A stretch of DNA of 64,000 bases from Bacteroidota bacterium (lineage in GTDB: Bacteria > Bacteroidota > Bacteroidia > Bacteroidales > Prolixibacteraceae): NCBI GenBank assembly GCA_023412195.1, contig JAEYNZ010000123.1, positions 1-64,000 on the forward strand, in the 5' to 3' direction. Positions 18,339 to 27,689 of this stretch are shown here, piece by piece. The translations under genes and the position numbers were made by a program. The notes below the pieces were generated by a model. That model made no database searches, was not told the DNA's origin, and saw only the letters and a list, made by a program, of their open reading frames with translations. How positions within the stretch are numbered: the first letter of the stretch is position 1; each line of letters begins with the position of its first letter.

Positions 18339-18710
18339 AAATTGGCATTACTGCTGTGGACAGTGCAAAACTGGCAGTTTATTGCTTCAGAGCGTCTTAA
18401 TCCTCTCCGCCTGCTGGCGGGAGGATGGAAGGGGCCGGAAAGACAAAACAGGAACGATGATTTTGACTCTTAATGAAGAGTAATCAGGCTCAAAGAATAA
18501 TTATATGCGTAGTGAAAGAACTGATCCTGGTTTACGACCTCCTAAATTCCCCGAAGGGGGACGTGGGATCGGTGCAAGTATGAGATTGCACTGCTTAACA
18601 AGGTGTCTCTTTCCGTTATAGTGGGACCTGGTAATGGTCAGAATTCATCAAAAATGACGAAAATATAAAGATGATTATATAAATGATCAGAAAGTAAAAC
18701 AAAGCTAAAC
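18339..18710. other. Non-coding gap with hairpin-like repeat remnants
   Basis: This 372-bp gap separates hisB from purU. It holds an imperfect G+C-rich hairpin near 18403-18423 and a short CCCC-GAAG-GGGG hairpin near 18549-18560, enclosed by GATCC and GGATC arms. Neither has a T-tract. They look like decayed intergenic repeats. No promoter was found with confidence, so it is unclear whether his transcription continues through it. Confidence 0.45.
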
Positions 18711-19595
18711 ATGGAATCGATAAAACCATTGCGGGATAAAAAGAACACCGCCATTCTGCTGATACATTGTCCTGACCGGCAGGGAATTCTTGCAACAGTG
18801 ACCGAATTCCTGAATAAAAACAGGGGGAACATCATCTACCTCGACCAGCATGTCGACCGGCTGGAACAGATTTTTTACATGCGGGTGGAATGGGAACTCG
18901 ATGGTTTTGCAATCCCACTGGATAAAATCGGGGAATACTTCGATACCCTCATTGGGGGACCGCTGAAAATGAACTGGAAGTTGTATTTCTCTGACACCAT
19001 ACCCCGCATGGCCCTTTTTGTATCTAAAATGCCCCACTGCCTGTTCGATATCCTTGGGCGCTACACTGCAGGGGAATGGGATGTTGAAATCCCCATCATC
19101 GTCAGCAACCATGAACTCCTGAAACCTGTAGCAGAAAGATTTGGAATTAAGTTCTGCTACATTCCTGTGGATCCGGATAATAAAGACAGGCAGGAACAAA
19201 AAGAAATAGAGCTGCTGAAGGAAAACCAGATCGATTTCGTGGTTCTGGCCCGGTACATGCAGATACTTTCCCCGGAATTTGTTAAGCATTTTCCCAATAA
19301 GATCATCAACATCCACCATTCCTTTTTACCTGCATTTGCAGGGGCCAAACCCTACCATGCAGCACATGAACGTGGAGTAAAAATCATTGGGGCAACGAGT
19401 CATTATGTTACTACTGAGCTCGATGCAGGCCCGATCATAGAGCAGGATGTTACGCGCTGCAGCCATGTGGACACCATACAAAAACTCATAAGAAAAGGAA
19501 GAGATCTCGAAAAAATTGTACTTTCGCAGGCAGTTTACAAACATTTGCAACGGAAAATTCTTGTCTATAATAACAGGACCGTTGTCTTTAATTGA
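18711..19595 (+). CDS. purU: Formyltetrahydrofolate deformylase
   Basis: Hydrolyses 10-formyl-tetrahydrofolate to formate and tetrahydrofolate, supplying formate for purine synthesis and balancing one-carbon units. It has 294 aa: an N-terminal ACT domain (LIHCPDRQGILATVTEFL, about residues 14-90) and a C-terminal formyltransferase-like domain. The active-site block reads NIHHSFLPAFAGAKPYHAA, with DAGPIIEQD nearby. Histidine and purine synthesis share AICAR and one-carbon units, so a link to the his genes is plausible, but co-transcription is not shown. Confidence 0.95.
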   Translation: MESIKPLRDKKNTAILLIHCPDRQGILATVTEFLNKNRGNIIYLDQHVDRLEQIFYMRVEWELDGFAIPLDKIGEYFDTLIGGPLKMNWKLYFSDTIPRMALFVSKMPHCLFDILGRYTAGEWDVEIPIIVSNHELLKPVAERFGIKFCYIPVDPDNKDRQEQKEIELLKENQIDFVVLARYMQILSPEFVKHFPNKIINIHHSFLPAFAGAKPYHAAHERGVKIIGATSHYVTTELDAGPIIEQDVTRCSHVDTIQKLIRKGRDLEKIVLSQAVYKHLQRKILVYNNRTVVFN

Positions 19596-19652
19596 TTCAG
19601 AAGTTACCATGACAAGGGACCATTTAGTGAAAACCTTTTATATCAATGTAAA

Positions 19653-20204
19653 ATGAAGAAAATTCTTGTTATGATCATACCGGTATTGTTTGTTTTCATG
19701 AGCAACGGCCAGCCGCAAAAAGTTAAACCACAGGAAATCCCTGAAGATTACGGATACATTGTAAAGATTGGACAACAGGTTCCTGATGTCAAAATGAAAC
19801 TGACAGATGGCACCGTAATTTCCATGGCCGATCTTAAAGGGAAGGTAGTCATGCTGCAGTTTACTGCCAGCTGGTGCGGGGTTTGCAGAAAGGAAATGCC
19901 CCATATAGAAAACGAAATCTGGCAGATACACAAGAACCGGAACGACTTTGCACTGATAGGAATAGACCTTGATGAACCGCTCGAAACGGTTAAAAAATTT
20001 GGTTCTGACATGAAGATAACATATCCGCTCGCACTTGATCCAAAAGGTGAAATTTTCTATACATTTGCTGCAAAGGGAGCAGGAGTAACCAGGAATGTGA
20101 TCATCGACCGTACAGGCAAAATTGTTTATATGACCCGCCTGTTTAAGATTGAGGAATTCAATGAAATGAAAAAAGTAATAGAAACGCTGCTAAGCCAAAC
20201 CTGA
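19653..20204 (+). CDS. Exported TlpA/ResA-like thiol-disulfide protein
   Basis: A 183-aa thioredoxin-fold protein with an N-terminal signal peptide ending near FMSNGQ. The redox motif is WCGVC within LQFTASWCGVCRKEMPHIE, and GVTRNVIIDRTGKIVYMTR holds the cis-Pro-like region of the family, although a Thr precedes the Arg where many relatives have Pro. It probably works in the periplasm as a thiol-disulfide reductase or peroxiredoxin-like protein. It lies in the same direction as purU and hisH but has no obvious link to histidine synthesis. Confidence 0.85.
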   Translation: MKKILVMIIPVLFVFMSNGQPQKVKPQEIPEDYGYIVKIGQQVPDVKMKLTDGTVISMADLKGKVVMLQFTASWCGVCRKEMPHIENEIWQIHKNRNDFALIGIDLDEPLETVKKFGSDMKITYPLALDPKGEIFYTFAAKGAGVTRNVIIDRTGKIVYMTRLFKIEEFNEMKKVIETLLSQT

Positions 20205-20251
20205 TTCATATTATTACAACCGATTCAAATCAAAAACAAAACCACCTTAAA

Positions 20252-20668
20252 ATGGAAAACATGAAAAGATTTAAAATATGGCAAAATGATTTGATTTACC
20301 TGGAGAACATGTACGATCTGAAGACAGATATTCCTGTAAACATGCAAATCGGTTTGCTCAGCCGGATAAAAAAAGCAACCAGCACCATTCCGGAAGAACT
20401 TATTTTAATGCTTGGCAAAAAAAGCGGCAAATCACTTTTGCATTTCCTGCAGAATACAGCCGGAACCATTATTGAACTTCAAAAGCTGTTAAGTATGTCA
20501 CTTAGCCTGAATATGATATCAATAAGCGAGTATCACGTTCTTTCTCAAAGCCTGCTGGAATTGGGAGAAATATTGAAAGCACTGCATCAAAATTTTAAAC
20601 TTAGAACCGGCACGCCTGATTCATCGACAGATGAAGACAAAAGCACAGGGTACTGGATTTTAAATTAG
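20252..20668 (+). CDS. Four-helix-bundle protein (S23 / 23S rRNA intervening-sequence family)
   Basis: A 138-aa all-helical protein of the S23-like four-helix-bundle family: KIWQNDLIYLENMYDL, LLSRIKKATSTIPEEL, LHFLQNTAGTIIELQKLL and SEYHVLSQSLLELGEILKAL each form one helix. Family members occur inside 23S rRNA intervening sequences, as accessory proteins of diversity-generating retroelements, and freestanding in many Bacteroidota. No 23S rRNA fragment or reverse transcriptase is visible here, so its role is unknown. It sits only 24 bp before hisH, inside what would otherwise be the his cluster. Confidence 0.75.
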   Translation: MENMKRFKIWQNDLIYLENMYDLKTDIPVNMQIGLLSRIKKATSTIPEELILMLGKKSGKSLLHFLQNTAGTIIELQKLLSMSLSLNMISISEYHVLSQSLLELGEILKALHQNFKLRTGTPDSSTDEDKSTGYWILN

Positions 20669-20692
20669 GTGTGGCACCCTAAAACACAGACG

Positions 20693-21292
20693 ATGAATAT
20701 AGTTATCATCAAATATAATGCAGGGAACATAGAATCGGTGAACAATGCCCTGAAACGGCTGGGTGTTGAAGCAGAAGTAACGGCTGATCCTGAAAAAATC
20801 AGAAGTGCAGACAAGATCATTTTCCCAGGCGTAGGCGAAGCCAGTTCTACCATGGAACACCTGCGCAGGCATAAACTCGATGAACTGATCGTTTCGCTGA
20901 AACAACCTGTTTTAGGAATATGCCTGGGACTGCAACTGATGTGTTCGCATTCTGAAGAAGGCAATACAACATGCCTCGGAATTTTTGATGAAAAGGTAAA
21001 ACGTTTTGAACCCCGCCACGGCGAAGAATATATTACCAAAATACCGCATATGGGGTGGAATTCCATCACCGGAGTGAAAAAAGGATTATTCTCTGAAGTT
21101 ATGGAAAACAGCTATGTTTATTTTGTTCACAGCTTCTATGCAGGAACAGGAAAACATACTGCAGCCACGTGTAATTATATTGTACCTTTCAGTGCAGCGC
21201 TTCAAAAAGATAATTTTTTTGCCACCCAGTTTCATCCGGAAAAAAGCGGCGAAACCGGGGCAGCCATATTGAAGAATTTCTTAAATCTATAA
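20693..21292 (+). CDS. hisH: Imidazole glycerol-phosphate synthase, glutaminase subunit
   Basis: Class I glutamine amidotransferase of 199 aa that feeds ammonia to HisF. The nucleophile Cys is in LGICLGLQLM, and the catalytic His-Glu pair is in TQFHPEKSG. The start at 20693 (MNIVIIKYNAGN) matches the family; a GTG at 20669 would overlap the preceding gene. The partner hisF, and also hisA and hisI, are not beside it, although these normally follow hisH in the phylum. They must be elsewhere in the genome for a working pathway. Confidence 0.96.
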   Translation: MNIVIIKYNAGNIESVNNALKRLGVEAEVTADPEKIRSADKIIFPGVGEASSTMEHLRRHKLDELIVSLKQPVLGICLGLQLMCSHSEEGNTTCLGIFDEKVKRFEPRHGEEYITKIPHMGWNSITGVKKGLFSEVMENSYVYFVHSFYAGTGKHTAATCNYIVPFSAALQKDNFFATQFHPEKSGETGAAILKNFLNL

Positions 21293-21314
21293 TCCTTAAA
21301 ACCTTACAAAAGCC

Positions 21315-22082
21315 ATGGACAGATTAACCATCATCAAGGTAGGCGGAAAAGTAGTGGAAGATCCCATTTCTCTCAATGCTTTACTGGATCAGTTTATCAA
21401 AATTTCAGGCTATAAAATATTGGTCCACGGTGGTGGTCAGACAGCCACCGAAGTTGCGGCCCGGCTGGGTGTTGAAACCCAGATGGTAAACGGTCGCCGG
21501 ATCACCAACGAGTCGATGCTGGAAGTGGTTACCATGGTGTACGGGGGACTGGTCAACAAAAAAATTGTTGCACAGCTGCAGGCCAAAGGTTGCAATGCAA
21601 CCGGATTAAGCGGGGCCGATCTTAACCTTATACGTGCCCGCATTCGTCCGGTACAGGAAATAGATTATGGTTTTGTGGGAGATGTGGATGACGTGAACAG
21701 CCGTGAACTTAGAATCCTCATCAATGAAAATGTGGTTCCGGTAATTGCACCGCTTACGCATGACGGAAAGGGGCAGCTCCTGAATACAAATGCGGATACC
21801 ATTGCAGCTGAACTGGCATCTGAACTCTCTGGTCACTACAGCGTTTACCTCTTTTTCTGCTTCGAAAAGAAAGGTGTGTTGCTAAACCCAGAGGATGAGA
21901 ACAGCATGATATATGAACTCGATGCCATGCAGTTTAAACAGTACCAGGACGAGCACATCATAAGTGCCGGCATGATTCCAAAACTCGAAAATGGGTTCAG
22001 GGCCAAACGCAAAGGTGTAAAGGAAGTATTGATAACCAACCCCGGAAATATTATTACCGGCAAGGGGACCAGGCTACTATAA
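21315..22082 (+). CDS. argB: Acetylglutamate kinase
   Basis: Amino acid kinase of 255 aa phosphorylating N-acetyl-L-glutamate in arginine synthesis. Motifs are IKVGGKVVED at the N-terminus, LVHGGGQTATEVA, and the C-terminal MIPKLENGFRAKRKGVKEVLI. It starts 22 bp after hisH, so the two are probably one transcript. The rest of the arginine genes are not in the window. The neighbouring ATP-phosphate site segment NTNADTIAAELASEL is intact. Confidence 0.93.
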   Translation: MDRLTIIKVGGKVVEDPISLNALLDQFIKISGYKILVHGGGQTATEVAARLGVETQMVNGRRITNESMLEVVTMVYGGLVNKKIVAQLQAKGCNATGLSGADLNLIRARIRPVQEIDYGFVGDVDDVNSRELRILINENVVPVIAPLTHDGKGQLLNTNADTIAAELASELSGHYSVYLFFCFEKKGVLLNPEDENSMIYELDAMQFKQYQDEHIISAGMIPKLENGFRAKRKGVKEVLITNPGNIITGKGTRLL

Positions 22083-22681
22083 AAGTTTTGGTAGCGTCTT
22101 GAGACATCAATCTGTTGCAACCATACAGTTGATTGGGAAATGAACCCCGCATCTGCTGCAGTTGATTGTTGCTTTCGGGGCTGAGTTCCTGCGGCATAAC
22201 CAAACCCGGGGCTAACACCTGGGGCTGTTGATTTCACCCCTTTGGGGCTCTATGATTAACAAGATGCACATTGCCCATTTGCCCACCATCTTTTTGGTGG
22301 AATTATGTGAATTTTGTGCTTTAGTGGTAATGAATCCTCTATTTCTGCCTTAATCCCCCTGCCCCCTTTGAAGCTAAGACATAACATTGTTGTAACCATG
22401 CAGGCAAAGGGGGACTATCCCGAACCAGCTGCAGTGAAGGACCCCGGGAGGAGAAATGAAAGATAGAATTTATGAACACATTCTCCGCAGCTTTACTCTT
22501 ATTTGGTGAAATCTTTTGAATTTTGTGTTTTGTTGGTAAATTAACTACTGATTCTTCCTGCATTCCCATAATCCGTTTCCGGGGTTAACCATGATACAAC
22601 ATCCTTCAACAATCGCATTCTTTTTTATCACAATCAAAACAAAATAGTTATCTTTAGAAAAATTTATCACAGTAATTATTT
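22083..22681. repeat. Non-coding region with decayed intergenic repeats
   Basis: This 599-bp region has no credible gene. It holds several short motifs typical of degraded Bacteroidota intergenic repeats: a block rich in CGGGGCT and TTTGGGGCT (22175-22250), inverted CCCCCTTTG and CAAAGGGGG arms (22359-22412), and an imperfect 22-bp direct repeat (22309-22330 and 22518-22539, 19 matches). A weak promoter-like TATCTTTA lies at about 22649-22656 before the cold-shock gene. No intact transposase or terminal repeats were seen. Confidence 0.55.
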
Positions 22682-23128
22682 ATGGGAAGATCTCAGGAGT
22701 CATTTAACAAAAAAGAAGTCAGGAATAAAAAAGAGAAAAAAAGAAAGGAGAAGGAAAAGAAACGGCTTGCCCGTAAGGAGAATGATCCAAACAGCTTTGA
22801 CGATATGATTGCCTTCGTTGATGAGAACGGCAATCTGACCACAACACCACCCGACCCCTCAAAAAAGGAAAAAATCAATGCCGAAGACATTCAGGTCAGT
22901 GTTCCGCGTGAAGTGTACCAGGAAGTTGATCCGGTAAGGGAAGGAACAGTCAGTTACTTTAACCAGTCGAAAGGTTTTGGTTTTATCATCGACAGGCAAA
23001 CCAAGGAAAGCATTTTTGTGCATGTAAATAACACCCTGGAAGAAATCAAGGAAGGCAATGTCGTGAAGTTTGAGGTGGAAAGAGGTCAGAAAGGGCTGGT
23101 TGCAGTACAAGTCAAGGTAGCACGGTAG
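22682..23128 (+). CDS. Cold-shock-domain protein with a basic N-terminal extension
   Basis: A 148-aa RNA/DNA-binding protein. The N-terminal 35 residues are very Lys/Arg-rich (KKEKKRKEKEKKRLARK), and residues of about 85-148 are a cold-shock domain, with RNP1 as KGFGFIID and RNP2 as IFVHV. This two-part layout is common in Bacteroidota, where such proteins replace classical small CspA forms. It probably binds RNA as a chaperone. It ends 11 bp before the convergent small membrane protein. Confidence 0.9.
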   Translation: MGRSQESFNKKEVRNKKEKKRKEKEKKRLARKENDPNSFDDMIAFVDENGNLTTTPPDPSKKEKINAEDIQVSVPREVYQEVDPVREGTVSYFNQSKGFGFIIDRQTKESIFVHVNNTLEEIKEGNVVKFEVERGQKGLVAVQVKVAR

Positions 23129-23139
23129 CTTCTTTTCCT

Positions 23140-23355
23140 TTATTTACCAAAATACCTGATCAGGTTAACTATAACGGTTAACAAAATACTGATCAGGATC
23201 ATGGAAGTGACAGGGAAATAAACCCTGCTGTTTTCCTTTTCAATGCGTATATCACCGGGAAGTTTCCCAAACCATGTAAAAAGCCAGGGCGCAATATAAT
23301 ATAGCCCCCCTATCACTATCAATATGATGCCTGCTATGATAAACCAGCGTGCCAT
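23140..23355 (-). CDS. DUF2905 small membrane protein
   Basis: A 71-aa protein with two hydrophobic helices (IIAGIILIVIGGLYYIAPWL and MILISILLTVIVNLIRYF) joined by the conserved loop FGKLPGDIRIEKENSRVYFP. The GDIRI block defines the widespread DUF2905 family, which has no known function. It is convergent with the cold-shock gene. Confidence 0.88.
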   Translation of the reverse strand: MARWFIIAGIILIVIGGLYYIAPWLFTWFGKLPGDIRIEKENSRVYFPVTSMILISILLTVIVNLIRYFGK

Positions 23356-23503
23356 ACATCAATTTTGAGAATAAACACAAAATTACTCAATCTTTGTTCA
23401 CAGGTGAAACCCATAAACCGGGATCTTATTGAATAAAATACAGTAGACAAACAGAATAATCTCCAAAAGAAGATATCTTTGGGCAGTTCTAAACCAATCT
23501 GCC

Positions 23504-25768
23504 ATGGCTATTAAAAAAACAATAATCTTCTCTGTCCTTTTCATTACACTATCGGTTTGCTCTTTAGTTATCAAAGCAGAAGAACCCGAACACAGCCAAT
23601 TTATACTTGTCGATCAGTTTGGATATCTGCCTTCCTCCATTAAAACTGCAGTCATCAGAAATCCACAGGTGGGTTATGATTCCACCCTCACTTATACGCC
23701 GGGAAGTATCTATGCCATCATCGACTCAAAAAGCAATGAGCAGGTTTTCACCGGTACTCCGGTGATATGGAAGAATGGCTCCACCGACAGTTCTTCAGGA
23801 GACAGAGCATGGTGGTTCGATTTTACTGCAGTAACTGAACCCGGTTCTTACTATGTGCTTGATGTCGACAGTAATTTCCGCTCTTTTGATTTTGAAATCA
23901 GGGAAAACATATATGAGGATGTGATGGTACAGGCCGTCAGAACCTTTTTTTACCAGCGTGCAGGGTTTGCAAAACAGCCTCCCTTTGCATGCGAGGAATG
24001 GGCTGATGGTGCAAGTCATTTGCAGGATAAAACAGCCCGTGATTTCCTGGCAAAAACTGATGCGTCGAAAGAAAGGGATGTATCAGGAGGATGGTATGAT
24101 GCAGGTGATTTCAACAAGTACACCAGCTGGACAGCCAGCTATATTGTTGATTTCATGAAGGCATTTATTGAAAACCCGGGCGTATGGGGCGACGACTACA
24201 ACATTCCCGAATCGGGAAATAATATACCTGATATCCTGGATGAAGCCAAATGGGGGCTGGATCATTTACTAAGGCTGCAACTCTCCGACGGGAGTATGCT
24301 CAGCATAGTGGGAGTTTCACATGCAAGTCCTCCCTCAAATGCAAAAGGACCCTCCTATTATGGAAGGCCCAACACATCGGGAACATTGAATGCTGCAGGA
24401 GCTTTTGCCCTTGCATCAAAAGTTTACCGCTCAATAGGTATGAAAACTTATGCCGACACTTTAAAGATCAGGGCTGTCAGAGCATGGGACTGGGCAGTCG
24501 AAAATCCTGACGTCATTTTCAGAAATAATGAGGGCCCGACCTCAGGCCTCGGTGCCGGACAACAGGAAACAGATGACTATGGAAGGTTTATGGCCAAAAT
24601 GGAAGCCGCAGCATTCCTTTATGAAATTACAGGAGAAGAGCGTTACAAAACCTTTTTCGAAAGCAACTATACCCAGGTGCATTTAATGCAGTGGACCTTT
24701 GCCTATCCATTTGAAAAAGAAAACCAGGAGACCTTATTGTATTATACCACGCTGAACGGAATCTCTCCGGCGGTTAAAACGAACATTCTAAGCAAGTACC
24801 GTACTGCCATGGACCAGGCAGATAATTTTGCTGCGTACAGGACTAAAAAAGATCCGTACCTTGCACATATTAAAGATTATACCTGGGGCAGCAATGCGGT
24901 TAAATCGAGCCAGGGACTAATGTACCTGGCCTATATAAACTACGGGCTGAATGCCCAGAATAACGCTGAAGCCCTGGCTGCTGCCGAAAATTACATTCAT
25001 TACATCCATGGTGTAAATCCCATGAACCTTGTCTACCTGTCAAACATGTACCAGTTTGGTGCTGAAAATACCGTCAATGAATTTTATCACACATGGTTTA
25101 CTGATGGCAGCGCCAAATGGGACCGTACAGGCACATCGACGTATGGCCCCGCTCCGGGCTTTCTGACAGGAGGGCCAAATCCCAGCTACGACTGGGATGG
25201 CTGTTGCCCAACCGGGTGCGGAAGTTCTTCAAATAACGCACGGTGCTTTACAGAATCCATCTCACCTCCCAAGGGGCAGCCCAATCAGAAGTCTTACAAG
25301 GATTTCAATACCTCATGGCCATTGAATTCGTGGTCGGTTACCGAGAACAGCTGCGGATACCAGCTAAACTACATCAGACTGCTTGCCCGTTTTCTTCCGG
25401 TACAATATGATTGCAGCGGAACGCTGAACGGAACTGCAACCTTTGATGTTTGCGGTGTATGTTCGGGAGGCACTACCGGAATTGCACCATCAGCAAGTTC
25501 AGAAGACTGCATGGCCACAGGTACCAATGTATCTTTTATTCCCGTGCCTGAAATTTATCCAAACCCTGCACACAGTGTTCTGCATGTAAGGCTGCAGGAA
25601 GGAAAAGAATATGAGGTAAAACTGTTCAGTGCACAGGGGCACAGCCTGATGACTTCAAAATGTTCCGGAAGCACGGTACTTGATATCAGTACTCTTAAAT
25701 CAGGCCATTATGTAGTAGTCATATCCGGAAAGGATGAAACATGGAACAAAAGATTTGTAAAACTGTAA
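23504..25768 (+). CDS. Secreted GH9 glycoside hydrolase with T9SS type A signal
   Basis: Endoglucanase-type enzyme of 754 aa, probably cleaving beta-1,4-glucans. It has a signal peptide (residues 1-26), an N-terminal Ig-like domain as in CelD (about 30-130), and a GH9 catalytic domain (about 140-625) with the catalytic Asp motif GGWYDAGDFNKY near residue 195 and the acid Glu in VTENSCGYQLNY near 612. A short Cys-rich linker (DCSGTLNGTATFDVCGVC) is followed by a C-terminal T9SS type A sorting domain that begins PEIYPNPAHSVLHV and ends NKRFVKL. The protein is thus exported through the type IX system and either released or attached to the surface. A TATCTTTG promoter element lies at 23474-23481, without a clear -33 box. 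Xyloglucan or other beta-glucans are also possible substrates. Confidence 0.92.
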   Translation: MAIKKTIIFSVLFITLSVCSLVIKAEEPEHSQFILVDQFGYLPSSIKTAVIRNPQVGYDSTLTYTPGSIYAIIDSKSNEQVFTGTPVIWKNGSTDSSSGDRAWWFDFTAVTEPGSYYVLDVDSNFRSFDFEIRENIYEDVMVQAVRTFFYQRAGFAKQPPFACEEWADGASHLQDKTARDFLAKTDASKERDVSGGWYDAGDFNKYTSWTASYIVDFMKAFIENPGVWGDDYNIPESGNNIPDILDEAKWGLDHLLRLQLSDGSMLSIVGVSHASPPSNAKGPSYYGRPNTSGTLNAAGAFALASKVYRSIGMKTYADTLKIRAVRAWDWAVENPDVIFRNNEGPTSGLGAGQQETDDYGRFMAKMEAAAFLYEITGEERYKTFFESNYTQVHLMQWTFAYPFEKENQETLLYYTTLNGISPAVKTNILSKYRTAMDQADNFAAYRTKKDPYLAHIKDYTWGSNAVKSSQGLMYLAYINYGLNAQNNAEALAAAENYIHYIHGVNPMNLVYLSNMYQFGAENTVNEFYHTWFTDGSAKWDRTGTSTYGPAPGFLTGGPNPSYDWDGCCPTGCGSSSNNARCFTESISPPKGQPNQKSYKDFNTSWPLNSWSVTENSCGYQLNYIRLLARFLPVQYDCSGTLNGTATFDVCGVCSGGTTGIAPSASSEDCMATGTNVSFIPVPEIYPNPAHSVLHVRLQEGKEYEVKLFSAQGHSLMTSKCSGSTVLDISTLKSGHYVVVISGKDETWNKRFVKL

Positions 25769-25847
25769 ACCGGAATTTCTGCTCTCTTCGGCACATAAAA
25801 TTAAACCTGGGTTCCCAGGAATGTTATTCATGCGGCAGCATCAGGTA

Positions 25848-26636
25848 TTACGAATCCTTTCTGATCTCATCCAGCCAGTCGATTATGCGGCTGAAATGGG
25901 ATCCTTCCCAGTAAATCTTGGCACAGCTCCTGCATATCCAGAATTCATCGTAGTAACTCAGGGTATCCTCGTGAAGCCTGTCTTTTAATTGATCTTTTTC
26001 CGCCTCCTCCAGTTCGCCGTTACAGTTGGAACAACGGGAGAAAGGGTTGAACTGGTTCTGCAGCTGCAACCGCCTGACCACCTCCTTCAATTGCTTTCCC
26101 GGATCATCATTCCGTAGCCAGTACCCATGTGTGACGGCATTCTTTTTCATAATTCCCCGGTCGCGCGTCAGGATAATCCGTTTTTCGCGAAGGGCAATTT
26201 CAACAATCTCATCATCCTCAAAATCATTCCTGAAAAGGGTATCGAAGCCCAGCAGCCGTAATTTTTTTGCAAGCTTGCCAAGGTTCACATCCACAATAAA
26301 CCGTGTTTCCCGAAGCGGGCTGGCGCGCAGCCGTGATTCATGCGAAATATCAAATGACTCGAAAACCGGGTAAACCGAAATTTCCTCCCCACCCTGCAAC
26401 TGGTATTCAAAACCTGAAGGATTGCCGTTCACCAGGATCAGATCTACTTCCGAATGAGGTACACCAAGGGCATGAATTGTATTTCTTAAGGAAGGTTTCC
26501 CTTTGAACTCATATGGAAACCTTTTTTTCTTCCATTCTTTGGGCAGGTGGTCATTCAGTTCCTCGTAAAACCGGAAATAAACTGTCCTGATCACCGGCAA
26601 ATGATTACTCCCCGTTTGTTCCCTGTTGTTTTCCAT
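25848..26636 (-). CDS. Mut7-C RNase-domain protein with ubiquitin-like N-terminus
   Basis: A 262-aa protein with three parts. Residues of about 15-100 are a ubiquitin/ThiS-like domain (VYFRFYEELNDHLP ... GEEISVYPVF). Residues of about 110-200 are the Mut7-C PIN-type RNase domain, with acidic positions in RFIVDVNLGKLAKKLRLLG and ILTRDRGI. The last part is a zinc ribbon with CSNC and CRSC. The combination is a known family of uncharacterised ribonucleases. The start at 26636 (MENNREQ) is chosen because an earlier in-frame start adds an unconserved stretch. It is divergent from surE. Confidence 0.87.
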   Translation of the reverse strand: MENNREQTGSNHLPVIRTVYFRFYEELNDHLPKEWKKKRFPYEFKGKPSLRNTIHALGVPHSEVDLILVNGNPSGFEYQLQGGEEISVYPVFESFDISHESRLRASPLRETRFIVDVNLGKLAKKLRLLGFDTLFRNDFEDDEIVEIALREKRIILTRDRGIMKKNAVTHGYWLRNDDPGKQLKEVVRRLQLQNQFNPFSRCSNCNGELEEAEKDQLKDRLHEDTLSYYDEFWICRSCAKIYWEGSHFSRIIDWLDEIRKDS

Positions 26637-26927
26637 CTGATACAGGATAAAACATTTTTTACGAAAGATAAGAAAAGGCTGAAAACATTTTTGATGACAG
26701 GCGAGAAATTCCCGGTCAGGTTCATCAGAGGGCATCAATCAGATCATTACTGATGTTTTTGACATATCTCTCAGAAAAGGTCAGATCATGCTCATATCTA
26801 CATCAAATTCGAAAATAATTGAATTTACCCTAGACCTGGTATAGGGTTGGTAACAGGATGGACGTGTAATACCATTTTAATTCCTTTCTTCCGGATTTTG
26901 AATTATATTTGTTTTTTAATTCAAATT

Positions 26928-27689
26928 ATGACAGAAAAGCCATTGATATTGGTAACCAATGATGACGGCATTCATGCCAAAGGGTTGAGGGAGTTGGTTG
27001 AAGTAATGAAATTTTTTGGTGATGTGGTGGTCATATCTTCAGAAGTATCCATGTCGGGAAAAGGTTGCGGAATAACAGTCGACCAGCCACTGCGCACCTT
27101 TCCTGTGGAGATGATCCATGGAATTCCGACGTGGAAAAGTAACGGCACCCCCGTTGACAGTGTAAAGCTCAGCTTCAACAACCTTTTCGAACGTAAACCC
27201 GATTATGTGGTTTCAGGAATCAATCACGGGGCCAATTCATCTATCAGCATCATTTACAGCGGTACCATGGGCGCTGCCATTGAAGGAAGTCTTCACGGGG
27301 TGCCTTCCATTGGTTTTTCCCTTGCCGATTTCAGTCCTGATGCCGATTTTTCAAAAGCAAAAATAGTAGCTGCCAAAGTATTTCAGAAAGTTCTTGACAA
27401 CGGCATGCCCATGTATACTTGTCTGAATGTAAATATTCCCAAAGGCAGACCGAAGGGAATAAAAATATGCCGCCAGACACACGGCAAGTGGGTTGAGGAA
27501 TTTGAAAGGAGGATTGATCCCCATGGCAGAGATTACCACTGGCTGTCAGGGTATTTTAAAAACTTTGAGGAGGGTTCCCCTGAAACAGATATCGATGCCC
27601 TGTTGAACAATTATGCATCGGTGGTACCGGTATCGGTTGACATGACCTGTTATAAGACTTTGGAAGAATTAAAAAACTGGACCTTTTAA
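26928..27689 (+). CDS. surE: 5'-nucleotidase SurE
   Basis: Metal-dependent nucleoside monophosphatase of 253 aa. The metal-binding N-terminus is ILVTNDDGIHAKGL, followed by SGINHGANSSISIIYSGTMGAAIEG, which supplies the Asn ligand and active-site Ser. The start at 26928 (MTEKPLILVTNDDGI) matches the family; an in-frame ATG at 26847 adds 27 unconserved residues. A TATATTTG promoter element lies at 26904-26911. The downstream order surE - small membrane protein - lpxB suggests one operon. Confidence 0.95.
   Translation: MTEKPLILVTNDDGIHAKGLRELVEVMKFFGDVVVISSEVSMSGKGCGITVDQPLRTFPVEMIHGIPTWKSNGTPVDSVKLSFNNLFERKPDYVVSGINHGANSSISIIYSGTMGAAIEGSLHGVPSIGFSLADFSPDADFSKAKIVAAKVFQKVLDNGMPMYTCLNVNIPKGRPKGIKICRQTHGKWVEEFERRIDPHGRDYHWLSGYFKNFEEGSPETDIDALLNNYASVVPVSVDMTCYKTLEELKNWTF

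Noticed and set aside
22083..22681. Insertion-sequence remnant.
   Set aside because: Short repeats and G-rich blocks are present but no transposase frame or paired terminal repeats; called decayed repeats only.
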